Of a DNA stretch of 64,000 nt, positions 24,801-35,301 are shown piece by piece. Both the position numbers and the translations under genes were made by a program. The notes beneath the pieces are model-generated. The model worked only from the letters and a program-made list of their open reading frames with translations, made no database searches and had not been told where the DNA came from. The DNA is from Closterium sp. Naga37s-1 (Eukaryota > Streptophyta > Zygnematophyceae > Desmidiales > Closteriaceae). The stretch is from NCBI GenBank assembly GCA_947471745.1, contig CANJKZ010001146.1:1886501-1950500 (forward strand). The letters run 5' to 3'. The stretch's first letter is position 1. Each line of letters opens with the position of its first letter.

Positions 24801-27800
24801 GTGCGTGTGGCAGTGGTGGCATGTGCGTGTGGCAGTGGTGGCATGTGCGTGTGGCAGTGGTGGCATGTGCGTGTGGCAGTGGTGGCATGTGCGTGTGGCA
24901 GTGGTGGCATGTGCGTGTGGCAGTGGTGGCATGTGCGTGTGGCAGTGGTGGCATGTGCGTGTGGCAGTGGTGGCATGTGCGTGTGGCAGTGGTGGCATGT
25001 GCGTGTGGCAGTGGTGGCATGTGCGTGTGGCAGTGGTGGCATGTGCGTGTGGCAGTGGTGGCATGTGCGTGTGGCAGTGGTGGCATGTGCGTGTGGCAGT
25101 GGTGGCATGTGCGTGTGGCAGTGGTGGCATGTGCGTGTGGCAGTGGTGGCATGTGCGTGTGGCAGTGGTGGCATGTGCGTGTGGCAGTGGTGGCATGTGC
25201 GTGTGGCAGTGGTGGCATGTGCGTGTGGCAGTGGTGGCATGTGCGTGTGGCAGTGGTGGCATGTGCGTGTGGCAGTGGTGGCATGTGCGTGTGGCAGTGG
25301 TGGCATGTGCGTGTGGCAGTGGTGGCATGTGCGTGTGGCAGTGGTGGCATGTGGCGTGTGGCAGTGGTGGCATGTGCGTGTGGCAGTGGTGGCATGTGCG
25401 TGTGGCAGTGGTGGCATGTGCGTGTGCAGTGGTGGCATGTGCGTGTGGCAGTGGTGGCATGTGCGTGTGGCAGTGGTGGCATGTGCCTGTGTGGCAGTGG
25501 TGGCATGTGCGTGTGGCAGTGGTGGCATGTGCGTGTGGCAGTGGTGGCATGTGCGTGTGGCAGTGGTGGCATGTGCGTGTGGCAGTGGTGGCATGTGCGT
25601 GGTGGCAGTGGTGGGCATGTGCGTGGTGGCGTGGTGGCATGTGCGTGGTGGCAGTGGTGGCATGTGCGTGTGGCAGTGGTGGCATGTGCGTGTGGCAGTG
25701 GTGGCATGTGCGTGTGGCAGTGGTGGCATGTGCGTGTGGCAGTGGTGGCATGTTGCAGTGGTGGCATTGCGTGTGGCAGTGGTGGCATGTGCGTGTGGCA
25801 GTGGTGGCATGTGCGTGTGGCAGTGGTGGCATGTGCGTGGTGGCAGGTGCGTGTGGCAGTGGTGCTGTGCGTGTGCAGTGGTGGCATGTGCGTGTGGCAG
25901 TGTGGCATGTGCGTGTGGCAGTGGTGGGCATGTGCGTGTGGCAGTGGTGGCATGTGCGTGTGGCAGTGGTGGCATGTGCGTGTGGCAGTGGTGGCATGTG
26001 CGTGTGGCAGTGGTGGCATGTGCGTGTGGCAGTGGTGGCATGTGCGTGTGGCAGTGGTGGCATGTTGCAGTGTGGCAGTGGTGGCATGTGCGTGTGGCAG
26101 TGGTGGCATGTGCGTGTGGCAGTGGTGGCATGTGCGTGTGGCAGTGTGGCATGTGCGTGTGGCAGTGGTGGCATGTGCGTGTGGCAGTGGTGGCATGTGC
26201 GTGTGGCAGTGGTGGCATGTGCGTGTGGCAGTGGTGGCAATGTGCGTGTGGCAGTGGTGGCATGTGCGTGTGGCAGTGGTGGCATGTGATGTGCGTGTGG
26301 CAGTGGTGGCATGTGCGTGTGGCAGTGGTGGCATGTGCGTGTGGCAGTGGTGGCATGTGCGTGTGGCAGTGGTGGCATGTGCGTGTGGCAGTGGTGGCAT
26401 GTGCGTGTGGCAGTGGTGGCATGTGCGTGTGGCAGTGGTGGCATGTGCGTGTGGCAGTGGTGGCATGTGCGTGTGGCAGTGGTGGCATGTGCGTGTGGCA
26501 GTGGTGGCATGTGCGTGTGGCAGTGGTGGCATGTGCGTGTGGCAGTGGTGGCATGTGCGTGTGGCAGTGGTGGCATGTGCGTGTGGCAGTGGTGGCATGT
26601 GCGTGTGGCAGTGGTGGCATGTGCGTGTGGCAGTGGGTGGCATGTGCGTGTGGCAGTGGTGGCATGTGCGTGTGGCAGTGGTGGCATGTGCGTGTGGCAG
26701 TGGTGGCATGTGCGTGTGGCAGTGGTGGCATGTGCGTGTGGCAGTGGTGGCATGTGCGTGTGGCAGTGGTGGCATGTGCGTGTGGCAGTGGTGGCATGTG
26801 CGTGTGGCAGTGGTGGCATGGTGCGTTGTGGCAGTGGTGGCATGTGCGTGTGGCAGTGGTGGCATGTGCGTGTGGCAGTGGTGGCATGTGCGTGTGGCAG
26901 TGGTGGCATGTGCGTGTGGCAGTGGTGGCATGTGCGTGTGGCAGTGGTGGCATGTGCGTGTGGCAGTGGTGGCATGTGCGTGTGGCAGTGGTGGCATGTG
27001 CGTGTGGCAGTGGTGGCATGTGCGTGTGGCAGTGGTGGCATGTGCGTGTGGCAGTGGTGGCATGTGCGTGTGGCAGTGGTGGCATGTGCGTGTGGCAGTG
27101 GTGGCATGTGCGTGTGGCAGTGGTGGCATGTGCGTGTGGCAGTGGTGGCATGTGCGTGTGGCAGTGGTGGCATGTGCGTGTGGCAGTGGTGGCATGTGCG
27201 TGTGGCAGTGGTGGCATGTGCGTGTGGCAGTGGTGGCATGTGCGTGTGGCAGTGGTGGCATGTGCGTGTGGCAGTGGTGGCATGTGCGTGTGGCAGTGGT
27301 GGCATGTGCGTGTGGCAGTGGTGGCATGTGCGTGTGGCAGTGTGGCATGTGCGTGTGGCAGTGGTGGCATGTGCGTGTGGCAGTGGTGGCATGTGCGTGT
27401 GGCAGTGGTGGCATGTGCGTGTGGCAGTGGTGGCATGTGCGTGTGGCAGTGGTGGCATGTGCGTGTGGCAGTGGTGGCATGTGCGTGTGGCAGTGGTGCA
27501 TGTGCGTGTGGCAGTGGTGGCATGTGCGTGTGGCAGTGGTGGCATGTGCGTGTGGCAGTGGTGGCATGTGCGTGTGGCAGTGGTGGCATGTGCGTGTGGC
27601 AGTGGTGGCATGTGCGTGTGGCAGTGGTGGCATGTGCGTGTGGCAGTGGTGGCATGTGCGTGTGGCAGTGGTGGCATGTGCGTGTGGCAGTGGTGGCATG
27701 TGCGTGTGGCAGTGGTGGCATGTGCGTGTGGCAGTGTGGCATGTGCGTGTGGCAGTGGTGGCATGTGCGTGTGGCAGTGGTGGCATGTGCGTGGTGGCAG

Positions 27801-30800
27801 TGGTGGCAGTGGTGGCATGTGCGTGTGGCAGTGGTGGCATGTGCGTGTGGCAGTGGTGGCATGTGCGTGTGGCAGTGGTGGCATGTGCGTGTGGCAGTGG
27901 TGGCATGTGCGTGTGGCAGTGGTGGCATGTGCGTGTGGCAGTGGTGGCATGTGCGTGTGGCAGTGGTGGCATGTGCGTGTGGCAGTGGTGGCATGTGCGT
28001 GTGGCAGTGGTGGCATGTGCGTGTGGCAGTGGTGGCATGTGCGTGTGGCAGTGGTGGCATGTGCGTGTGGCAGTGGTGGCATGTGCGTGTGGCAGTGGTG
28101 GCATGTGCGTGTGGCAGTGGTGGCATGTGCGTGTGGCAGTGGTGGCATGTGCGTGTGGCAGTGGTGGCATGTGCGTGTGGCAGTGGTGGCATGTGCGTGT
28201 GGCAGTGGTGGCATGTGCGTGTGGCAGTGGTGGCATGTGCGTGTGGCAGTGGTGGCATGTGCGTGTGGCAGTGGTGGCATGTGCGTGTGGCAGTGGTGGC
28301 ATGTGCGTGTGGCAGTGGTGGCATGTGCGTGTGGCAGTGGTGGCATGTGCGTGTGGCAGTGGTGGCATGTGCGTGTGGCAGTGGTGGCATGTGCGTGTGG
28401 CAGTGGTGGCATGTGCGTGTGGCAGTGGTGGCATGTGCGTGTGGCAGTGGTGGCATGTGCGTGTGGCAGTGGTGGCATGTGCGTGTGGCAGTGGTGGCAG
28501 TGTGCGTGTGGCAGTGGTGGCATGTGCGTGTGGCAGTGGTGGCGTGTGCGTGTGGCAGTGGTGGCATGTGCGTGTGGCAGTGGTGGCATGTGCGTGTGGC
28601 AGTGGTGGCATGTGCGTGTGGCAGTGGTGGCATGTGCGTGTGGCAGTGGTGGCATGTGCGTGTGGCAGTGGTGGCATGTGCGTGTGGCAGTGGTGGCATG
28701 TGCGTGTGGCAGTGGTGGCATGTGCGTGTGGCAGTGGTGGCATGTGCGTGTGGCAGTGGTGGCATGTGCGTGTGGCAGTGGTGGCATGTGCGTGTGGCAG
28801 TGGTGGCATGTGCGTGTGGCAGTGGTGGCATGTGCGTGTGGCAGTGGTGGCATGTGCGTGTGGCAGTGGTGGCATGTGCGTGTGGCAGTGGTGGCATGAC
28901 AGGCATGCATGCATGCAGCACGTGCTCTGTACACTGCACTCCGTGTCCTGTCCCTCCCTTCTCCACTTCTCGCCCTCCCATTCCCCCTCATTCCTCTCTC
29001 GCCCCATACCCCATGCCCCGTGCCCGTTGCCCTCGTACCCCGTTATGGCAGCGCGGGCGCGAGTGGAGACAGAGCAGAGGGCGGGCAAGGCGTGGGCAGT
29101 GCTGCAGCAGCAGCAGCAGTGGGGCGAGGGCGAGGGCGCAGGCAGCGTGGCGGGGGAGGCGGTGCGCGCCGGCACACTGGTGACAGTGGGGGATGTGGAG
29201 GGCAACCTCACTGCCTCGCCCTCTGATGCCCGTACGCTGCTGCCTTGTCATGCATGCACACGTGCACACGTGCACACATGCACTCATGAACTCATGCACC
29301 CACCCATGCACCCATGCTCCCATCCACCCTTCCACCCATGCACCCATCCACCCTTGCACCCATGCACATCTGCACCCATGCACATCTGCACCCATGCACA
29401 TCTGCACCCATGCACATCTGCACCCATGCACATCTGCACCCATGCACATCTGCACTGGTCGTGTGCGCTATTCAGGTGGGCGTATTTGTCCTTGTGTGTT
29501 TCAGTCAGCCCCATCTGACATCCTTTGTCACATGCAATGTTCTTCCCCAATCGTCATTCTTCCCTTCGCATACCCCCATGCACCATGCTACCCCCGTGCC
29601 CACATGCCTCACCCCTCCCACTCCTGCCAGCGCATGTGGACTCCTTCCAGCGCCTGCTTCTCTACCTGCGCCCGCTCGCCTCGCTCTTCTCGCTGCCCCT
29701 CGTTGCCCTCCTCTCCCCCAACGCCACCCACCCACTCGCCCCTCGCTTGCAATCCCTCATCGACGCCACGTCAGCGCGTCTCCAAGCTGCCTCTGCCAGC
29801 CTGGCAGCGGCCCAGTCAGTCTTGGAGTCGTCTGAGCGGCAGCTGTGGGTGCGGTGTGGCGTGAAGGCGGGGGGCATGGCGTGGGAAGAGCGGCACGACG
29901 GCGAGCTGCAGCGGTACAGAGCGGTGGCGGGGGCAGCGTTTGACAAGTGGTGTGTGGCGTGGGAAGAGGCTCGCCCTTCTCACCGCCTCACTGCTGCCCT
30001 CACTGCCCCGCCTCACATCTGGTGGCGCGGCGGCTTGTGGGATGGCGAGCGAGGAGCAGCTGGGGTGGAGGCTGCTGCTGCAAGCGAGAGAGGAGGGGGG
30101 GTGAATGCAGGCAGTGCAGCAGGCGAGGGGGAGAGGGAGTCTCCCGAGATCTCCTTTCTGCTGCTAGCAGATCCAGGAGCAGCACAGCGCGCATCAGCGG
30201 TGGCAGTGGCGCCACAGCAGGTGGTGCACCGCCTTCATGCCTGCGCCTCCACACTGCCCCGCATGCACCCAGCAGCAGCAGCGACATCACCGCCCAATCC
30301 CACCTTTGATGCCCACGCTTCCCCTTCCTCTCCTCGCATGGGCCCTCCTCTAGCGGAGTTGCTGCTGCTGCTCTCACCCGACAGCACCCACGCAGGGCAG
30401 CAGGGCGACGAGCAATCGGGCGAGGGGCAGCAGGCAGGTGGGGTGGAGGCGTGGCAAGAGGCGGGTCGCAGCATTGACCCGCAGCACATGCTCGTGCTGC
30501 CGCTTGTGGCGCCTCATGCTCATGGTGCTGCCGTGCAGGTGAGCGGCGCAGAGGGTGGCGGCGGCGAGGCGACAGAAGGCGGTGCGCGTGCAGTGGGGAT
30601 GGCACCGATGGCAGAGTGGGAGGGATTCGACCTGCTGGCCCGCGCTGCCACTGGCCGCCTGCTGCTCCTGCTGACATGGTGGGACCTGCCAGCTGTGATG
30701 CATGGGGAGGGCGAGGAGGGGTGCAAGTGGCTGGAGCAGCTGACAGCAGGGATGGCCGAGGATGGGCGCATGGGGGTCGTGGGCGTGCGGACAAGCAGAG

Positions 30801-31744
30801 TGGAGAGGGGCGTGGGGAAGGCAGAGGAGGGGAAGGGCAAGCAAGGAGAGAGGGAGAGAGGGGTGGGTGGTGGAGCAGTGCTGGCAGCAATGGCGCAGTG
30901 GGCTGCGGTGGGCATGGAGAGGGAGAGGGGGGGTGTGAGTGAGAGTGGTGATGCAGGCAAGGGGACGGCAAGGGGCAAAGAGGAGGCAGGGAGGCGCCTC
31001 ACTGGTTACGTGGACGGCACTCCCTTGCTTGTGCGCCGCCACGCCCTCATGACACTTGGCGGGCTGGGATTGGCTCCCGGAGCACCAGCTGCAGGTCCGG
31101 CAGCAGCAGTGGTGGGTTGGGCTCTGTGCACACGCATGTGGCTGGCTGGATTCAAGGTGAGGGCAATGTGCGCTTTCAGGTGACACACTTTGGGGCCTTT
31201 TGGGTGAGACACCTGGGCGTTATAGTGAAGGAGCCATGGGCTTCAAAATGATGCAGCCATGTGCATCACCACATGCAGTCCAAGTCAGGATTTAGATGCT
31301 ACCAGGGTTTAGATGCTACCAGGGATTAGATGCTACCAGGGATTAGATGCTACCAGGGTTTCTTTCCTTCCACCTGCCTGTGTTGGTCCCTTCACAACTG
31401 CCTTCGTGCACCGCACACGCCTGTTACTCAACTGCTCGTTTCTCTGCACAATCAGCTTACTCCTCAACTGATACACTGCTCCCACCCGCTCCCCTCCCCT
31501 CTTTTTGCCGTTCCCCCCTCACTTTTTTCCTCTCTCCCGCCTTCCACTTCATCCTTGCTCCTTACAGGTTTCTCGTATCACATCGCACGCCTTGCAACCT
31601 TTTGCCACGAGCCCAAGCGATCCTCGATTGTTGTCGGGCCATGCTTTCCATATAAGTCAACTCACGCTGGCGGCCTTATATGCACAGTTGTATAAGTGTC
31701 TACTTAGTAAAACTGATGCTTTACAAGCTAAAATGAGAGGCTAA
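12877..31744 (+). CDS. Putative type II membrane glycosyltransferase-like protein (8 exons, giant intron)
   Basis: Predicted exons are 12877-12898, 13131-13215, 13322-13702, 13943-14066, 14367-14781, 29052-29231, 29631-31156 and 31568-31744. All introns are GT-AG with matching phases (1,2,2,0,1,1,0), giving 969 aa. Residues 1-35 form a short Ala/Pro-rich tail, and about 43-66 is one transmembrane segment (GAVLGAVACSLLLLPLAL), which suggests a Golgi-type type II protein. Residues 164-375 are Gln/Glu/Ala-rich and probably coiled coil. Residues 575-911 resemble a GT-A nucleotide-diphospho-sugar transferase: EISFLLLADPG, then VDGTPLLVRRHALMTLGGLG, then a CTRMWLAGFK segment, like the acceptor-side motifs of family-2-type enzymes. 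I see no certain DXD motif, so enzyme activity is unproven. The last exon reads SDPRLLSGHAFHISQ. An alternative in-frame mini-intron (30540-30614) cannot be excluded. Intron 5 (14782-29051) is a minisatellite. Confidence 0.72.
14861..28898. repeat. 22-bp minisatellite array filling an intron, about 638 copies
   Basis: The unit on the plus strand is GTGGTGGCATG followed by TGCGTGTGGCA. The array covers 14.04 kb of the 14.27-kb intron 5 of the glycosyltransferase-like gene, starting about 79 bp after the donor and ending about 153 bp before the acceptor. The first seven units carry GTGACA instead of GTGGCA. Since 22 is not a multiple of three, every plus frame cycles through the same 22-residue string without stops, and the minus frames are also open; I do not regard these as genes. 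Each unit carries GTGCGT, the same hexamer as the real donor at 14782, and one AG in GGCAG. Single-base indels are rare at the edges and dense at about 24100-26300. Confidence 0.97.
29355..29456. repeat. 16-bp tandem repeat in intron 6
   Basis: About six copies of a 16-bp unit (CACCCATGCACATCTG) lie in the 399-bp intron 29232-29630, preceded from 29265 by degenerate CACCCATGCACC-like units. The units are rich in CATGCA, like the two large arrays nearby. Confidence 0.9.
31291..31361. repeat. 17-bp tandem repeat (4 copies) in last intron
   Basis: Four copies of TTAGATGCTACCAGGG plus one variable base (T or A) lie inside the intron 31157-31567 of the glycosyltransferase-like gene. Confidence 0.9.
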
Positions 31745-31830
31745 TATAGTGCAGACTGGTTGAACTGCAGTGAGTGCTTTTTTTATTGTTTGTTTGTTTG
31801 TTTGTTTTTTAATACCAGACAGGCGTAGCC
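31745..31830. other. 3' flank of the glycosyltransferase-like gene
   Basis: This short AT-rich stretch follows the stop codon at 31742-31744. It contains a run of T and (GTTT)n at 31780-31810, plausibly the 3' UTR and polyadenylation region. It ends directly at the LTR of an inverted copia fragment. Confidence 0.4.
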
Positions 31831-31962
31831 TGTTGAAACAATTGAGCAAGAATGAATTAACTATGAAAGAGTTGGGTACAAGTACTAACCCTAATTGGGT
31901 TGTACCCCTTATGGGCTACCCCATTATAGCCTACACAAAGTAAGCAATGTGACATTTTGACA
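31831..31962 (-). repeat. LTR of copia fragment D
   Basis: This 132-bp segment reads TGTCAAAATGTCAC to CAATTGTTTCAACA on the minus strand, so it has TG...CA ends. It shares the central GGGTAGCCCATAAGGGGTAC and AGGGTTAGTACTTGTACCCA words with the LTRs of copia B. Confidence 0.85.
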
Positions 31963-32089
31963 CACCCCCATAGGCAAAGTGGGGGAGAACAAGTGGTCAC
32001 AAGACCAGTCAAGAAAAGCAAAGCAAGCTCAGGGTGGATCACAAAGTCACCACACATTCCGAGCACAAGCAAAGGCCACAAGGCCAGTT

Positions 32090-32321
32090 TGTCAGAATAT
32101 ATTTCTGTATAACTGCATGTAGTTCTAGCTGTAGTGTAATTATATCGCTGTCCTGCTTGTGGTGCACCCCCTCCTTACTTGTCTCTTGTATACCGGTAAC
32201 TTGGGCATTTGGCCCTTTAGTGAAACATTGTTTCTCGATTTTCCTCTCACCTCAACTCTCTCGACACTCATGGCTAGCTCACACCCTAGCCATGGCTCCT
32301 ATGACTTTAGGACCTCTAACA
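32090..32321 (+). repeat. 5' LTR of element C
   Basis: It begins TGTCAGAATATATTTCTG and ends CCTCTAACA. It is followed by TGGCCATGTTACGAGC, a degenerate candidate primer-binding site. Confidence 0.82.
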
Positions 32322-34110
32322 TGGCCATGTTACGAGCTGTGGCTCCTAACATGGCTCACGACCTCTTTGGGCCCACCACCTGCTGCCCTACGCACCACCC
32401 TCGTGTGGCCCTTCTCTCGACATTAGGCCCCGGCCCGTCGCTCGTGCCCGTTGCCCCTAGGCCCCGGCCCCGTCGCCCCTAGGCCCCGGTCCCGGCCCGT
32501 CGCCCGTCGCGCGTCGCCCCTAGGCTCCGGCCCCTGGCCCGTCGCTCGCGCCCGCCGCCCCTAGGCCCGTTGGCACCGTCGCCCCTAGGCCCCGGCCCCG
32601 TCGCCCCTAGGCCCGTCGCCCCTCGGCCCTGTCGCCTGTCACTCGCGCCCGCCGCCCCTAGGCCCGTCGGCCCCGTCGCCCAACACCCCTAGGCCCGTCG
32701 GCCCCGTCGCCCGTCGCTCTCCTAGGCCCGGCCCCGTCGCTCGACGCCCCCAGGCCCCGGCCCCTAGCCCGTCGCCCCTCGGCCCGTCGCCCCTAGGCCC
32801 CGGCCCCGGCCCGTCGCCCGTTGCCCCTCGGCCCGTCGCCACGGCCCGTCGCCCCTAGGCCCGTCGCCCCTAGGCCGGCCCGTCGCCCCTAGCAAGGCCC
32901 GTAGGCCCGTCGCTCCTAGCCCGGCCCGTCGCCCCTAGCCCACGCGCCCCGGCCCGTCGCCCGACGCCCCTACGCCCGCGACTGACGCCCCTCCGCCCCC
33001 CCCTTCTTCTCCATCCCCCTGCTGCGGGTGCAGCAGTGGGGGGGGGAAGGGGGGGGGGGGGGATATGGGGGTGGTGGGCTCTTGGAATGGTACGGGGGTG
33101 GCCGGAATGGATCTGCAGCACCAGCCCCCCCGCCCCCCCCCCTTCTCCTCCATTCCCCTGCTGCGGGTGCAGCATTGGGGGGGAGGGGATCTGCAGCACC
33201 AGCCCCCCCGCCCCCCTTTCTCCTCCATTCCCCTGCTGTGGGTGCAGCAGTGGGGGGGAGGGGATCTGCAGCACCAGCCCCCCCCCCCTTCTCCTCCATC
33301 CCCCTGCTGCGGGTGCAGCAGTGGGGGGGAGGGGATCTGCAGCACCAGCCCCCTCCCCCCCCCCTCCCCCTTCTCCTCCATCCCTCTGCTGCGGGTGCAG
33401 CAGTGGGGGGAGGGGATCTGCAGCACCAGCCCCCCCCCGCCCCCCCCCTTTTCTCCTCCATCCCCCTGCTGCAGGTGCAGCAGTGGGGGGGAGGGTATGG
33501 GGGTGGCGGGTGTGAGTGAACTGCTGCCGCCTCTCCTCCTCTCTCTCCCACTGCTGCACATCCCCCTGCTGCAGGTGCAGCAGTGGGGGGGAGGGTATGG
33601 GGGTGGCGGGTGTGAGTGAACTGCTGCCGCCTCTCCTCCTCTCTCTCCCACTGCTGCACATGCCGCTGTGGGGAGGGGGGGGGAGTGTGTGGGGGAGTTG
33701 AGGGAGTGGCAGTAGGGATGCTGAGGGGTGTGACAGGGAGGTTTTTGGGGAATGGGGGAAGTTGTAGGGGGGTGGGCGCAGTGAAGCCAGCAGCTCCAGT
33801 CGCCCGTGAGACCGTTGCGCCAGCTGCCCGTGAGACCGTTGCTCATGTAGCCCGTGAGTCAGTTGCTCCTGCCGCTCGCTTAGCCGCGGAGCCAGTTACT
33901 CCAGTTGCCCGTGTGCCAGTTGCTCCATTTGCCAGTGTGCCAGTTGCTCCAGTTGCCCGTGTGCCAGCAGCTTCAGCCGCCACCCACCACCTCCTCTCCT
34001 CTCATGGTCCCTCCTCCTCTTCGCTTGCCCTCTCCTTCCTCCACTGCGCCGGGTGTACCCCTTCAGGGGGTGTTACGCACATGGCTATTCTTGCATGTAG
34101 TTAGGGGGTG
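32322..34110. repeat. GC-rich interior of element C with three tandem-repeat blocks
   Basis: From about 32410 to 32990 there are irregular repeats of CGTCGCCCCTAGGCCCCGG. From about 33005 to 33670 there are about eight copies of a 55-100-bp unit. Each contains CTGCTGCGGGTGCAGCAG (a 7-bp-stem, 4-nt-loop hairpin) and most contain GGGGATCTGCAGCACCAG. From about 33795 to 33990 there are short repeats of GTTGCTCCAGTTGCCCGTG. Open frames through this region differ between frames and have no recognisable domain. Confidence 0.75.
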
Positions 34111-34327
34111 TGTCAGAATATATTTCTGTATAAATGCATGTAGTTCTAGCTGTAGTGTAGTTATATCGCTGTCCTGCTTGTGGTGCACCCCCTCCTTACT
34201 TGTCTCTTGTATAACTTGGGCCTTTGGCCCTTTAGTGAAACATTCTTTCTCGATTTTCCTCTCACCTCAACTCTCTCGACACGCATGGCTAGCTCACACC
34301 CTAGCCATGGCTCCTATGACTTCAACA
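34111..34327 (+). repeat. 3' LTR of element C
   Basis: It begins TGTCAGAATATATTTCTG and ends GACTTCAACA. It is clearly homologous to 32090-32321, with scattered substitutions and indels, so the insertion is older than that of element F. Confidence 0.82.
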
Positions 34328-34416
34328 CATTTCACATGCAGAGTTATATATAAGAGAACAAACAGTACCGTATGGCCCCGGATATAGGCGCCGTCCAATT
34401 AAAGGCGCCGGCGCTT

Positions 34417-34547
34417 TGTCAAACATATATGTTATAGTATGTCTAGGCTGTAGTGGGGTAGTTCATACAGGGTACAACACTTTTAGGTTTCCTACTTGTA
34501 CCCACCTGCTTGCTAATTCAGTCATTCCTTTCTTCACTATTCAGACA
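34417..34547 (+). repeat. 5' LTR of copia A
   Basis: 131 bp from TGTCAAACATATATG to CTATTCAGACA. It differs from the 3' LTR by several substitutions and a 4-bp indel (TTTC) near its end. Confidence 0.92.
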
Positions 34548-34562
34548 TGGTATTCTGAGCAG
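34548..34562 (+). other. Primer-binding site of copia A
   Basis: TGGTATTCTGAGCAG lies directly after the LTR. It resembles the plant copia site TGGTATCAGAGC complementary to initiator tRNA-Met, with changes. Confidence 0.6.
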
Positions 34563-35301
34563 GTTCCCTTGTGGGAACTTTTTTTTTTAGGGCCCACCAC
34601 GATTTTTTTTTCTGCCCTGCCCGAAGCGCGCCTCGCGCCTGCTTCACCTGCGCCGTCGCGTGCCCTGCCCTAGAGCCGCCCTTCGCGGCCCTGCCTTCTC
34701 GGCCCGTCGCGGCCCTACCCTAACGGCCCGTCGCGACCCTACCCTAACGGCCCGTCGCGGCCCCCTACCCTAACGACCCGCCGCGGCCCCCTGCCTTCTC
34801 GGCCCGTCGCGGCCCCCTGCCCTCTCGGCCCGTCGCGGCCCTGCCCTGCCGCCACCCGCGGCCTCTGCCCTGCCGCTACTCATCGCGGCCCTGCCCTAAC
34901 GGCCCGTAGCGGCCCTGCCCTACCCTGCCGTCCAACCGCGGCCCTGCCCGGCTGCCGCCCTGCCGCGGCCCTACCCTGCTGCCGCCCTGTCGCGGCCCTG
35001 CCCTGCTGCCGCCCTGTCGCGGCCCTGCGCTGACGCCACCAAGTGGCGGCCCTGCCCTGCTGCCGCCCCAGTCGCGGCCCTGCACCCGCCCCTGGTAAAC
35101 ACCCGCACCGCCTAGCCGAGCCGCGCCGCTCCTCCGAGCCGCGCCGCCCTGCCGCGCCGCCCAGCCGAGCCGCGCCACCCTACCGAGCCGCGCCGCCCTG
35201 CCGAGCCGCGCCACCCTACTGAGCCGCACTGCCCTGCCCGCGCTGCTCCTGCTGCTACTGCTGTTTCTGCTGCCACTGCTGCTACTGCTGCTACTGCCGC
35301 T
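34563..35301 (+). other. Leader of copia A
   Basis: This GC-rich leader is made of degenerate GGCCCGTCGCGGCCCTGCCCT-like and CGAGCCGCGCCGCCCTGC-like units, and then CTGCTACTGCTG triplets just before the gag start. No ORF is supported. A similar leader occurs in copia B (55336-56100). Confidence 0.6.

Larger units (their letters stand above)
32090..34327 (+). mobile_element. Non-autonomous LTR retrotransposon C (2.24 kb)
   Basis: Two direct LTRs (32090-32321, 232 bp; 34111-34327, 217 bp) start TGTCAGAATATATTTC and end in CA. The 5' LTR carries a short extra segment near its end. A purine-rich tract TTAGGGGGTG precedes the 3' LTR. The flanking pentamers are CAGTT (32085-32089) and CATTT (34328-34332), a target duplication with one mismatch. 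The split host sequence (GGCCAGTT / CACATGCAG) rejoins exactly to the copia 3' UTR. The interior has no gag, integrase or RT similarity, only GC-rich tandem repeats, so it must have depended on enzymes from another element. Confidence 0.85.

Noticed and set aside
1..28898. CRISPR array or prokaryotic repeat system
   Set aside because: Units are contiguous with no unique spacers, no cas genes, and the neighbours are intron-containing eukaryotic genes.
14177..29518. Giant open frames of up to 4934 codons on both strands over the 22-bp array
   Set aside because: Openness in five to six frames follows from the stop-free unit; the flanking exons and splice phases show the region is an intron.
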